The position numbers were made by a program, and so were the translations under genes. From Candidatus Omnitrophota bacterium (GTDB lineage Bacteria; Omnitrophota; Gorgyraeia; 2-02-FULL-51-18): DNA of 42,237 nt. The notes under the pieces were generated by a model. It did no database searches and was not told the DNA's origin. It was given only the letters and a program-made list of their open reading frames with translations. Where the stretch lies: NCBI GenBank assembly GCA_022072175.1, contig JAJVIE010000015.1, positions 1-42,237 on the forward strand, given 5' to 3'. Positions 7,054 to 12,938 of this stretch are shown in pieces. Position 1 is the stretch's first letter. Every line of letters begins with the position of its first letter.

Positions 7054-7583
7054 GAAGTCTTTGCCTTCTCCGTCCAGGGGCAAACCTGGCATACCCACGA
7101 GCGGAGCTTTCGGTCGTACCGGATCGTTGTCGTCTTGCACTCCGGGCAGTTCAAGTCCGGGCTCGGACCCGGCTTCCTGGGCGTGGGGCCCGTATATCCT
7201 TCGGCCATCGCTCGCTCCTTTGAGAAAATGTCCTGCACCTTGAGGGCGCACCGTGCGGGGACCGGGCGCCGTAGGTGGATCTGATGACTCGACTGCATCG
7301 CGTAGTTCATGCAGTCGAAGGTCCATTCGACCTCGCCGGCGTAGCATCGCCAGTACCAAACGTCCGCAGGGGAGCCGGAGCCGTCGGTGTACGCTTCCTC
7401 CGCCTTGTGGACGCAGGTCCGCGCTTCGAGGACCGTGTTCCAAAGCTCCACGATCGACTTCTCACGGCACGCCTGGAAGCCATCGACCGCGCCTTTCAAG
7501 CGCGGCGCCTTGCCCTTGTAGTCCCGGCGAGCGGCCTTGATGCCATCGTCGACGATGATGTTGAGCAGTTGCAGGTACGTCAT
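7050..7583 (-). CDS. Unknown protein with C-terminal zinc ribbon
   Basis: A 177-residue protein. The first 130 residues are helical with scattered cysteines (for example YWRCYAGEVEWTFDCMNYAM) and match nothing I know. The C-terminus holds a four-cysteine ribbon, CPEC at about residue 145 and CQVC about 19 residues later, of the kind that binds zinc. I chose ATG 7583 over an in-frame GTG 18 bases upstream that overlaps the previous stop. It lies between the PAPS-reductase-like gene and the pre-terminase genes. DNA or RNA contact is possible from the ribbon but not shown. Confidence 0.65.
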   Translation of the reverse strand: MTYLQLLNIIVDDGIKAARRDYKGKAPRLKGAVDGFQACREKSIVELWNTVLEARTCVHKAEEAYTDGSGSPADVWYWRCYAGEVEWTFDCMNYAMQSSHQIHLRRPVPARCALKVQDIFSKERAMAEGYTGPTPRKPGPSPDLNCPECKTTTIRYDRKLRSWVCQVCPWTEKAKTS

Positions 7584-7590
7584 GGGACGA

Positions 7591-8385
7591 TTATACCCCA
7601 CAATGTCCTTCGCACTCGTTCCCGAAAAGGTCAGCTTGATCCGCCCCGAACGTTACTTCTGAAAGCGGCCGGCCGCTCCGATGTAAATACGGTGTCCCGG
7701 AGATCCCCGTTGTCTGCTTCATCGCGGCTTGATACTTCTTCTCGTATTCTACGGCACGGTCGAACGCTTCGGGTTCTTCGCGCTTCAAGCGAAGCCATTC
7801 AGCGTCGGAGTGAAACGGGCAGTACACGCACGCAGAGCGCGGCGGCGTCGGGTAGCCGTTCTTCTTCATCCAAGAGAGGCATCCGTGCCGGCTTATCCTG
7901 GCGTCGATGAGCGGGTAGTGGTTCTCGATATAGGGCTTCCGGCTCGGCTTCATGCGAATCACTTCGTCGATCGAGATACCGACCCATTGGGTACAATGGC
8001 CGCCTCGACCGATTATCCGACGGATTTCCCTTTGGATTACCTCGATCTTAAAATCGGCCGTACATTGACGTTGCATGATTCCAATTTTCCCGGTTGTAGG
8101 GTTAGCGTTGAAAGCGGGGATGCCGTGTTTCGTGTAACGCGTACCGTGCTTTGACGTCCGCACCCGGAGCGACGATTCGGAGAGTTTGCCCTTCGTAACC
8201 CGTATGACTGGAAACGGTAGTTGCTTTTCAAGCCAGTCGAGCCATGTGTAGACGGATGCCGGCTCGTCCTGCGTGTCCGCGAAAATAGCGGCTTCCGGCA
8301 TCGGAGTTAATTCTCCCCTAGCCGCCATTAAAGACATCGACGACGACTGGACGCCGGCGCCGAGACTGATGATATGTTTTGTCAT
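7591..8385 (-). CDS. PAPS-reductase-like (PP-loop) protein
   Basis: A 264-residue member of the adenine nucleotide alpha-hydrolase superfamily. The PP-loop is SLGAGVQSS (7-15), followed by an AIFADTQDEP acidic segment (33-42) normal for the family. Cysteines at 108, 169, 186 and 189 (the last pair as CVYC before PFHS) form the set seen in phage PAPS-reductase-like proteins and could hold an iron-sulphur cluster. Known relatives reduce PAPS, adenylate sulphate or take part in sulphur transfer to nucleic acid; the substrate cannot be read from sequence. Start ATG 8385 overlaps the HAD gene stop as TAATG. No sulphurtransferase or dnd partner gene is seen. Confidence 0.8.
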   Translation of the reverse strand: MTKHIISLGAGVQSSSMSLMAARGELTPMPEAAIFADTQDEPASVYTWLDWLEKQLPFPVIRVTKGKLSESSLRVRTSKHGTRYTKHGIPAFNANPTTGKIGIMQRQCTADFKIEVIQREIRRIIGRGGHCTQWVGISIDEVIRMKPSRKPYIENHYPLIDARISRHGCLSWMKKNGYPTPPRSACVYCPFHSDAEWLRLKREEPEAFDRAVEYEKKYQAAMKQTTGISGTPYLHRSGRPLSEVTFGADQADLFGNECEGHCGV

Positions 8386-8855
8386 TAGATTTTCCCCAGT
8401 ATCTTCACGAGCGCGTCGTAGTTGGCGAGCGTGAGGCCGTTCTCTCCGTCCGTCTGCACGAAAAAGGGCCGTTGCGCTTCGAGCATATCGGAGTCGTCGT
8501 CCACGATGGCGTAAGTGATGCCGGTCGTTTGAAGCTCCGGGTGTCGCGTGCATTGGCGCTCTAGCCACATCTCGATTTCGTGCCCGCGCTTGCCGTTGAT
8601 CTTCGTGGGCGTGGCGTCGATGATCGGTAGGTCGAGCGCTTGTCCGACCCTCTCCCATCCGACCGTGTGACGCCAGGTTGACGAGAGGACGATCTTCGCG
8701 TGCGTCTCCTTGCAAACTTTTCGGATGAGCGCGACCGCGACCAGGTCGAAAAGCGGGATGTCCTCCGGCTTCACATCCCAGGGGAACTTGTTGAAGGCGA
8801 CGGCCGACCGCTTGCTATTGAGGACGCCGTCGATGTCGAGGAAAAGGACCTTCAT
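8385..8855 (-). CDS. HAD-family phosphatase, RNA-repair type
   Basis: A 156-residue haloacid dehalogenase-fold protein. Motif I is LDIDGVLN (D7 nucleophile, D9 acid/base), motif II is VLSSTWR (57-62), and the metal-binding acidic motif is IVDDDSDM (118-124). The short form with LDIDGVLN and LSSTWR resembles the HAD domain described in Swiss Army Knife RNA-repair proteins, where it is expected to remove phosphates from nucleic-acid ends. Phage polynucleotide-kinase phosphatases use a similar fold against tRNA breaks. The start is set by a four-base ATGA overlap with the MazG-like gene. The phage tRNA cluster lies about 2.6 kb away in the same block. Confidence 0.75.
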   Translation of the reverse strand: MKVLFLDIDGVLNSKRSAVAFNKFPWDVKPEDIPLFDLVAVALIRKVCKETHAKIVLSSTWRHTVGWERVGQALDLPIIDATPTKINGKRGHEIEMWLERQCTRHPELQTTGITYAIVDDDSDMLEAQRPFFVQTDGENGLTLANYDALVKILGKI

Positions 8856-9229
8856 CCGCCCACGTTGTCCCGAAGCATCATCGCGAAGTTGGCGACGTCG
8901 GCGCACTCTTTCGCGACGGCAGAAGGGTCGTACTGGCCGCCCGATCCCAGGAGAGCGCGGTCGAGTTCACGGACTTCTTGATGGAGCCGGTCGCGCAGGT
9001 ATTCCATCGGGCAGTCCTTCCATCCGCCCTTGTGGTCGTTCTGCTTGAGGACTGCTTCCATCTCACCGGCGAATTGAGCGAGCGCGGGACGAAGCTCGAC
9101 GCCTCCTTTCACGGCTTCGAGTTTGTGAGAAAGGCCGGAGAGAAGTCTCTCGCGATGTAGGTGATCCTTATTCTGCTGTTCGGTTTCTTGCTCCTGCGGC
9201 GTGGGGTTTTCAGCGTCCGGTCCCGGCAT
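8852..9229 (-). CDS. MazG-like nucleotide pyrophosphohydrolase
   Basis: A 125-residue protein. After a polar 25-residue leader, the helical core (about residues 50-123) shows the all-alpha NTP pyrophosphatase pattern: FAGEMEAVLKQN, a YLRDRLHQEVREL helix with its glutamates, and ECADVANFAMML with the E-x2-D pair that binds magnesium. Phage relatives are annotated MazG-like and are thought to hydrolyse NTPs or ppGpp-type signals, or to clean the nucleotide pool. Start ATG 9229 has AGGAGG. It overlaps the small membrane-protein gene by 20 bases. Substrate unknown. Confidence 0.75.
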   Translation of the reverse strand: MPGPDAENPTPQEQETEQQNKDHLHRERLLSGLSHKLEAVKGGVELRPALAQFAGEMEAVLKQNDHKGGWKDCPMEYLRDRLHQEVRELDRALLGSGGQYDPSAVAKECADVANFAMMLRDNVGG

Positions 9230-9452
9230 GATCTTCCTCCTTTTGATTAAATCTTGACGTTACGATCGAGTAAAGGCCGACCGCGAGCATGAGAACGGTT
9301 AGAATCGGCCACAGAACGGCGAATACGACGATGACGACCGAAGGGATGCCTGGCCCTCCACCGGAGGCCGCAGAGCCGATCCCGCTGAAAAAATAAAGCC
9401 CCATCGCTACGATCACGACTCCAAGAAGATACAGAACAAGAATGGCGATCAT
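9210..9452 (-). CDS. Small two-span membrane protein
   Basis: An 80-residue protein with two long hydrophobic stretches (about residues 2-23 and 38-65) separated by a Gly/Ser/Pro loop, and a charged C-terminus (NQKEEDHAGTGR). That shape is compatible with a holin, but the gene lies among nucleotide-metabolism genes and no endolysin is nearby, so this is only a candidate. The start overlaps the preceding stop as ATGA. Confidence 0.6.
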   Translation of the reverse strand: MIAILVLYLLGVVIVAMGLYFFSGIGSAASGGGPGIPSVVIVVFAVLWPILTVLMLAVGLYSIVTSRFNQKEEDHAGTGR

Positions 9453-9949
9453 GCGGCCACCGCGTACTCTCCGCCCAGGTTCTCCTTGAGCGTGATCGGC
9501 TTGTCCTTCGTCCTCCGTCCTCCGATAAAAACTTGCCCGTTCGGAAGTATACGAATTGGCGTGTCATCTTCCTTCTTTAGAATTGCGGCAAGGGCTTCGA
9601 TGGTCGGTTTCTTTATTTCTTTTTTTCTCATTTGAGTCTCGCCTCCACCGCGTTCGCCCACCATGTCGGCCGCTTCCCACCTGGACCAGTTGTTCTTGAC
9701 CGTGTTGTAAGCGACGCGCTTGCAGTCATAGAAGCCGGCGCAATTCACGGAGCCGATGCCGAAGGGGACCGCCGCCCGGTCCGCTCCCTCGACCTCGTAA
9801 ATCGACATCACGACGCGCTCGAAGTACGCCTCGCGACCCGTCCTTTCGCCGTAGCGGACGCCGGCCTGGTACACCTGGGCCGTGATGATGCCCGCGATGA
9901 ACAGGAAAATCGCCACCGTGAGGCGGCGGATAGTGATGCTCTTTTTCAT
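9449..9949 (-). CDS. Membrane-anchored unknown protein
   Basis: A 166-residue protein. A basic N-terminus (MKKSITIRRL) leads into one hydrophobic segment (about residues 10-28), so it is probably anchored in the inner membrane with the rest outside, or is a signal-anchored protein. A soluble domain with two cysteines (VNCAGFYDCKR) follows, then a charged linker and a short strand-rich C-terminal module (PIRILPNGQVFIGGRR). Not recognised. ATG 9949 has GGGAGGG; a GTG 81 bases upstream in frame lacks an RBS and was not used. The 83 bases before the gene hold nothing else I can identify. Confidence 0.6.
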   Translation of the reverse strand: MKKSITIRRLTVAIFLFIAGIITAQVYQAGVRYGERTGREAYFERVVMSIYEVEGADRAAVPFGIGSVNCAGFYDCKRVAYNTVKNNWSRWEAADMVGERGGGETQMRKKEIKKPTIEALAAILKKEDDTPIRILPNGQVFIGGRRTKDKPITLKENLGGEYAVAA

Positions 9950-10032
9950 CGTGCCCTCCCGTTTGAGGCCGGGTTGACACTCGAAGCATCCCCGGCACGT
10001 TCTCGGTTCAACGACTGGAATCGCGACCACGT

Positions 10033-10329
10033 TTATCGCGACGCTTCCGAAGCTCTTTTATACTTCGGTCCGGTTGCCCGTAGAGTATCGACCATGCCCG
10101 CAAGCCCGGATGCCGATAGGTCCTTAAACTTCTCGGCATCCTCGTCAGAAACCTCCACGCCGAACGTAGTCTCGACCGAAATGACCAGTTCCACAACGTC
10201 AAGCGAGTCGAAGTCCAGTTCGCGAAGCGTTTTAGCATATTCTTCCTCCGTGAGCGGCCGACCGGCCCGGCCCGGCGGGTATGCCTGGTCCTGGATGATG
10301 CGGCGGATCTCCTGTTCTGTCCGTGTCAT
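10033..10329 (-). CDS. Acyl carrier protein
   Basis: A 98-residue protein with the four-helix acyl carrier signature. LDFDSLDVVELV (39-50) contains Ser42, the site where host holo-ACP synthase would attach 4'-phosphopantetheine, and the following acidic helix VETTFGVEVSDEDAEKF matches helix III. The C-terminal 15 residues are basic and extra to the normal 77-residue ACP. No acyltransferase, ketosynthase or phosphopantetheinyl transferase is visible in the window, so it would act with host enzymes, perhaps diverting acyl groups or modifying membrane-lipid flow. Start set by ATGA overlap with the upstream gene. Confidence 0.85.
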   Translation of the reverse strand: MTRTEQEIRRIIQDQAYPPGRAGRPLTEEEYAKTLRELDFDSLDVVELVISVETTFGVEVSDEDAEKFKDLSASGLAGMVDTLRATGPKYKRASEASR

Positions 10330-10577
10330 ACTGCCCCTCCTTTGACTTCGTCGGGATGCTTGAGACGCCGCAGGTTCTCCGCGAGATGCTTGCAGAGCGC
10401 CGGCGGATAGTTGAGAGCGCACTTCTCGGCGTACCGCGCCGCGTTCTCCCGCGTCCTTTCGTGCCCCTTCGTGACGCCCTGCGCGAAGCCGGCGTCGTGA
10501 CTTCGGACCATCATTCGGGCGATCGTTTTAGGAAACACTCTCGTCACGACTTCTTCGATGAACGTGCGCCCCTTCAT
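10326..10577 (-). CDS. Small basic unknown protein
   Basis: An 83-residue, Lys/Arg/His-rich, mostly helical protein (TKGHERTRENAARYAEKCAL) with two cysteines. Not recognised. It is locked into the operon by ATGA overlaps on both sides, with the 25-residue membrane peptide upstream and the acyl carrier protein downstream, which supports translation. Confidence 0.6.
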   Translation of the reverse strand: MKGRTFIEEVVTRVFPKTIARMMVRSHDAGFAQGVTKGHERTRENAARYAEKCALNYPPALCKHLAENLRRLKHPDEVKGGAV

Positions 10578-10651
10578 TTTCCGTATACCCCCATGTAGAG
10601 GCCGACAAAAATCATGCCGGCTATTATGACCAGGACGAACTCGACCGTCAT
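10574..10651 (-). CDS. 25-residue membrane peptide
   Basis: A very short ORF (start 10651) coding 25 residues that are almost all hydrophobic (VEFVLVIIAGMIFVGLYMGV), a single membrane span with a short tail GK. It shares four-base ATGA overlaps with both the deformylase stop and the next gene start and fills what would otherwise be the only gap in this run, which is the main reason to believe it. No function is suggested by sequence. Confidence 0.55.
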   Translation of the reverse strand: MTVEFVLVIIAGMIFVGLYMGVYGK

Positions 10652-11289
10652 GCCGCGCCTCCGCAACACTTTTTGAACTTCTTGCCGGAGCCGCACGAGC
10701 AAGGGTCGTTTCGTCCCGGCTCTTGGGGCTTCTTGAGACGTTCCAGGACCAGGATGCCGTCCATGTGATCGACTTCGTGTTGGATGATCTGCGCTTCGAC
10801 TCCGAACGCCATGTCCTCGCGCACCTGCCCGTCGACGACGTGCGTGTAGTTCACGGCCGCGTGACGCCAGGTCGAGTGCTTATGGCCGGCGATGGAGAGG
10901 CATCCCTCGTTCGGGCACGAGAAAACTTCCTTCGAGCGCCCGACGATGCGCGGGTTGAGAAGGAACACCGGAGCGTTCGATGCCTTCTTCTCCCAGTCGC
11001 GGTAGTAAATGGCGAAGCGGAGCCCGACGCCTATCTGAATCGCCGCGATGCCGCACGCCGGCGTCCAGGCCCGACGCATGGCCGCCTCCATCCGTGCCGG
11101 CAGGTCGATCGCCAGGACTTCTTCGAGCGTGGTGTCGACGGACGTCATGCGAAGGACCTGCGTGTTCGCCGGCGGCCCGTATTGGATGATGTCGCCCTGC
11201 TTGCCTTCGATGCGGAGGACCTTCGTCTCCGGCGTGGGCGCTACGGCGTGACTTGAGTGCGTGCAGTCGGGACCGGAACACTCGCTCAT
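10648..11289 (-). CDS. def: Peptide deformylase with C-terminal SEC-C zinc motif
   Basis: A 213-residue enzyme that removes the formyl group from nascent protein N-termini. All three catalytic motifs are present: motif I ACGIAAIQ (78-85, first Gly of GxGxAAxQ replaced by Ala), motif II EGCLS (128-132, Cys metal ligand) and motif III QHEVDH (170-175, two His ligands and the catalytic Glu). Residues 194-209 add a SEC-C motif (NDPCSCGSGKKFKKCC), a zinc knuckle known from SecA and some methionine aminopeptidases. The fusion suggests recruitment to ribosomes or the export machinery. ATG 11289 overlaps the upstream stop as ATGA. An initiator-like tRNA-Met lies 190 bases upstream. Confidence 0.92.
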   Translation of the reverse strand: MSECSGPDCTHSSHAVAPTPETKVLRIEGKQGDIIQYGPPANTQVLRMTSVDTTLEEVLAIDLPARMEAAMRRAWTPACGIAAIQIGVGLRFAIYYRDWEKKASNAPVFLLNPRIVGRSKEVFSCPNEGCLSIAGHKHSTWRHAAVNYTHVVDGQVREDMAFGVEAQIIQHEVDHMDGILVLERLKKPQEPGRNDPCSCGSGKKFKKCCGGAA

Positions 11290-11456
11290 TGTTTCGACTC
11301 CGCCGGCACGAGCGAGCCGGACTTCCAGTTGCGATAGAGCCAAAGAAGAAAAGCGCTCGCGGACGAGTGGCCGGCCGCCTTCCCTTCCTGGATGATGGCC
11401 TTCTTTTCGGCCGTTGCGACCCGGACCTGGATGCGGTCCTCTTTCGTTTTTGCCAT
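11286..11456 (-). CDS. Ribbon-helix-helix-like small DNA-binding protein
   Basis: A 56-residue protein starting at ATG 11456 behind a strong AGGAGG. The pattern DRIQVRVATAEKKAIIQEG followed by GHSSASAFLLWLYRNW fits a ribbon-helix-helix fold (one N-terminal strand, two helices) as in Arc/MobC-type proteins, which dimerise and bind operators. It sits immediately after the tRNA cluster and before the deformylase, so local regulation is possible. The call is by pattern; no operator was identified. Confidence 0.6.
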   Translation of the reverse strand: MAKTKEDRIQVRVATAEKKAIIQEGKAAGHSSASAFLLWLYRNWKSGSLVPAESKQ

Positions 11457-11477
11457 GACTTCCTCCTGGTTAAAAAA

Positions 11478-11549
11478 TAGCGGGGGCCGGAGTTGCACCG
11501 GCGATCTCCGGCGTATGAAGCCGGCGAGATACTGCTTCTCCACCCCGCG
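11478..11549 (-). tRNA. tRNA-Met(CAT), initiator-like, atypical D and T loops
   Basis: A 72-base cloverleaf on the minus strand. The acceptor arm starts CGCGGGG and ends CCCCGCT-A, leaving C1 opposite U72 unpaired, like the unpaired 1-72 position of bacterial initiator tRNA. The start CGCGGGGTGGAG matches initiator tRNA closely. The anticodon arm is CCGGC-TTCATAC-GCCGG, anticodon CAT. The D loop is AGCAGTA, without the conserved GG, and the T loop is TGCAACT, with G at position 55. So the residues that normally join D and T loops are changed together. CCA is not encoded. Confidence 0.75.
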
Positions 11550-11555
11550 ATGATA

Positions 11556-11626
11556 CTGGGCCGGAAGGAATCGAACCTCCATTCAACGGTCCAAAGCCGC
11601 GTGTCCTACCGTTAGACGACGGCCCA
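11556..11626 (-). tRNA. tRNA-Gln(TTG)
   Basis: A 71-base cloverleaf. The acceptor TGGGCCG/CGGCCCA pairs fully, with U1-A72 and discriminator G73, both known glutamine identity elements. The anticodon loop CTTTGGA gives anticodon TTG. The anticodon stem has a wobble and one unpaired outer position. The T arm is GGAGG-TTCGATT-CCTTC. D loop has the normal GG. CCA is not encoded. It is 6 bases from the tRNA-Met and 8 from the class II tRNA, so the three would be cut from one transcript. Confidence 0.88.
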
Positions 11627-11634
11627 AAAAATTG

Positions 11635-11730
11635 TGCGGGGGGAAGGACTCGAACCTTCACGGGACCCAGTCCCCGGCGAGCGCGGCACGAGGCGGCGCT
11701 CCCTATGTCTCCCATTTTCATCACCCCCGC
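11635..11730 (-). tRNA. Class II tRNA-like gene with enlarged anticodon arm
   Basis: A 96-base tRNA-like sequence: acceptor GCGGGGG/CCCCCGC with A73, T8 G9, D stem ATG/CAT, a long variable arm GGGAC-TGG-GTCCC, and a perfect T arm GAAGG-TTCGAGT-CCTTC. Size class, D arm and A73 suggest leucine. The anticodon region is about 27 bases instead of 17: GAGCGC/GCGCTC closes an 11-base loop, CGCCTCGTGCC. No Leu or Ser anticodon can be placed in a normal seven-base loop. It may be degenerate, carry an insertion, or be a decoy. Identity is not assigned. Confidence 0.7.
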
Positions 11731-11735
11731 GTACT

Positions 11736-12224
11736 TCAATTATCCGACCCGGAGCCGGCGTCGCCGCCGCCTTCCGCGCCGGAACGCGCCGCATCCTGCG
11801 CGGCCTGTCCCTGCGTTTCTTCCGCACGAGCTTCCGCTCCCGGCGTCGGAGCGCCGGCCGCGAGGCCCGTGCCTTCCTCACCCGGACGCTGTCCGTGCGT
11901 GCCTTCGACGCCCGCCATCTCGCGCTTCTTCGTCCTGGTCCCCAGGATGTTGAGCGCGTGTTGCAGGTGTTCGATGGCCTTCGCGTTTTCGGAACACGCG
12001 AACTTGCCGGCCGCCGCCTTTTGGTAATACTCGATCCGGTCCTTCGCGATCGCGATGACCGTCTCGACGAAGGCGCCGTTCGGCTCCTTGCGCTCCGTCG
12101 TGCCGAGCTTGCCGAGCGGCCCGTTCTGCCACTCGATCAAGATGCCGGTCGCTTCCGACGTGCCGCCGGCGGGGTTGCCGTCCTGGTCCGCGTTGTGCCG
12201 TGCCTTGAAGTCCTGTAATGCCAT
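11736..12224 (-). CDS. Acb2/Tad1-like phage protein (candidate)
   Basis: A 162-residue protein whose first 115 residues match a widespread phage family I recognise by GILIEWQNGP, then two helices (FVETVIAIAKDRIEYYQ and FACSENAKAIEHLQHALNI) and a closing RTKKREMAGVEGTH. The helix with x-ENAxAIxxLxxAL resembles the hairpin of Acb2/Tad1 proteins, which sequester cyclic nucleotides and block CBASS or Thoeris. Relatives are often labelled ABC ATPase although no Walker motifs exist, and none is present here. Residues after about 115 are a Gly/Ala/Glu-rich disordered tail. ATG 12224 has AGGAGG. Family link is from memory of the pattern; anti-defence function is inference. Confidence 0.5.
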   Translation of the reverse strand: MALQDFKARHNADQDGNPAGGTSEATGILIEWQNGPLGKLGTTERKEPNGAFVETVIAIAKDRIEYYQKAAAGKFACSENAKAIEHLQHALNILGTRTKKREMAGVEGTHGQRPGEEGTGLAAGAPTPGAEARAEETQGQAAQDAARSGAEGGGDAGSGSDN

Positions 12225-12252
12225 GCGTTCCTCCTGGTTGTCGGTGGTCGGT

Positions 12253-12732
12253 TTACAGAAAGCGCCGTTGATCGTCACCGGGCGAAAACGGCCGGCGCTC
12301 GATGATCTCGCCGTTGTCGACCCGTTTGAAGCGCTTCTCGCGCTTCTTGTAATCGTACACGACCACGCAGGGGTAGTCGCGCATCTCGAAGGTGTCGCGG
12401 TAGTTCCGCGAGAGCGTCGAGATACGGAGCTTGATGCGGTCTATCCGGTCCTTGAAGTTCGACATGGCCGCCTTCTTTTCTTCGAGCGCGACCACTTCCT
12501 CCGAGTGACACTCCGCCATCTCTTTAGCGATGGCCTTCATCTCGTCGGGAGTGAACTTGTACTTCGACTGGATCGTCGCCTTCTCGTCCGTGACGACGAC
12601 GTTTTTCTTCTTCGCCTTCGGGAGTTTTTCGGTCCCCTTGACACCGTTGAACGGCTCCGCGCCGTCCTTGTCCTTGTCGTTCGCCGCGAGCTTCGCGGTG
12701 TCGACCTTCTTGCTTCCTGGCTCGTGGGCCAT
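12253..12732 (-). CDS. Unknown protein with coiled coil
   Basis: A 159-residue protein. A polar Lys/Asp-rich N-terminus (about 45 residues) is followed by a helical, charged region (EEVVALEEKKAAMSNFKDRI) likely to form a coiled coil, and a C-terminal strand pair (YPCVVVYDYKKREKRFKRVD) ending in a Pro/Arg tail. Small phage proteins with this helix-then-two-strand form near replication genes are familiar, but I know no function. The ATG at 12732 shares one base with the previous TGA. Confidence 0.6.
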   Translation of the reverse strand: MAHEPGSKKVDTAKLAANDKDKDGAEPFNGVKGTEKLPKAKKKNVVVTDEKATIQSKYKFTPDEMKAIAKEMAECHSEEVVALEEKKAAMSNFKDRIDRIKLRISTLSRNYRDTFEMRDYPCVVVYDYKKREKRFKRVDNGEIIERRPFSPGDDQRRFL

Positions 12733-12938
12733 CACTTCCTCCTTCTTCGGTTGTGAACGGGACGCGGCCGCGTTACCCGCTCGTGAATCTTGACGATGTG
12801 CTTCTCCTGGTAGTCGTCAAGGGTAATCCCCATCGCGAGACGCTGTTCGCATCCCGCGAGGAAGTTCTTCTCCCAGTCCGTTAAAAGGGTTTCGCGGGCG
12901 CGGACGTCGGAGACGGCGCGGGCGTGCCAGTCGGCCAT
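12732..12938 (-). CDS. Small unknown protein
   Basis: A 68-residue helical protein (MADWHARAVSDVRARETLLT) ending in a basic tail (PRPVHNRRRRK). ATG 12938 has AGGA upstream and lies 58 bases inside the end of the Cas4-like nuclease gene, an overlap longer than most here. Its stop shares a base with the next ATG. Not recognised; perhaps a nuclease accessory given the overlap, but nothing in sequence shows it. Confidence 0.55.
   Translation of the reverse strand: MADWHARAVSDVRARETLLTDWEKNFLAGCEQRLAMGITLDDYQEKHIVKIHERVTRPRPVHNRRRRK

Noticed and set aside
7590-7595. Perfect TATAAT on the minus strand just before ATG 7583
   Set aside because: It coincides with the GTA TAA stop region of the preceding gene and has no matching -35, so chance is likelier than a promoter.
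9950-10030. Upstream GTG extension of the membrane-anchored protein, adding a Cys-rich leader
   Set aside because: No RBS before the GTG, while the inner ATG has GGGAGGG and starts a normal basic signal-anchor.
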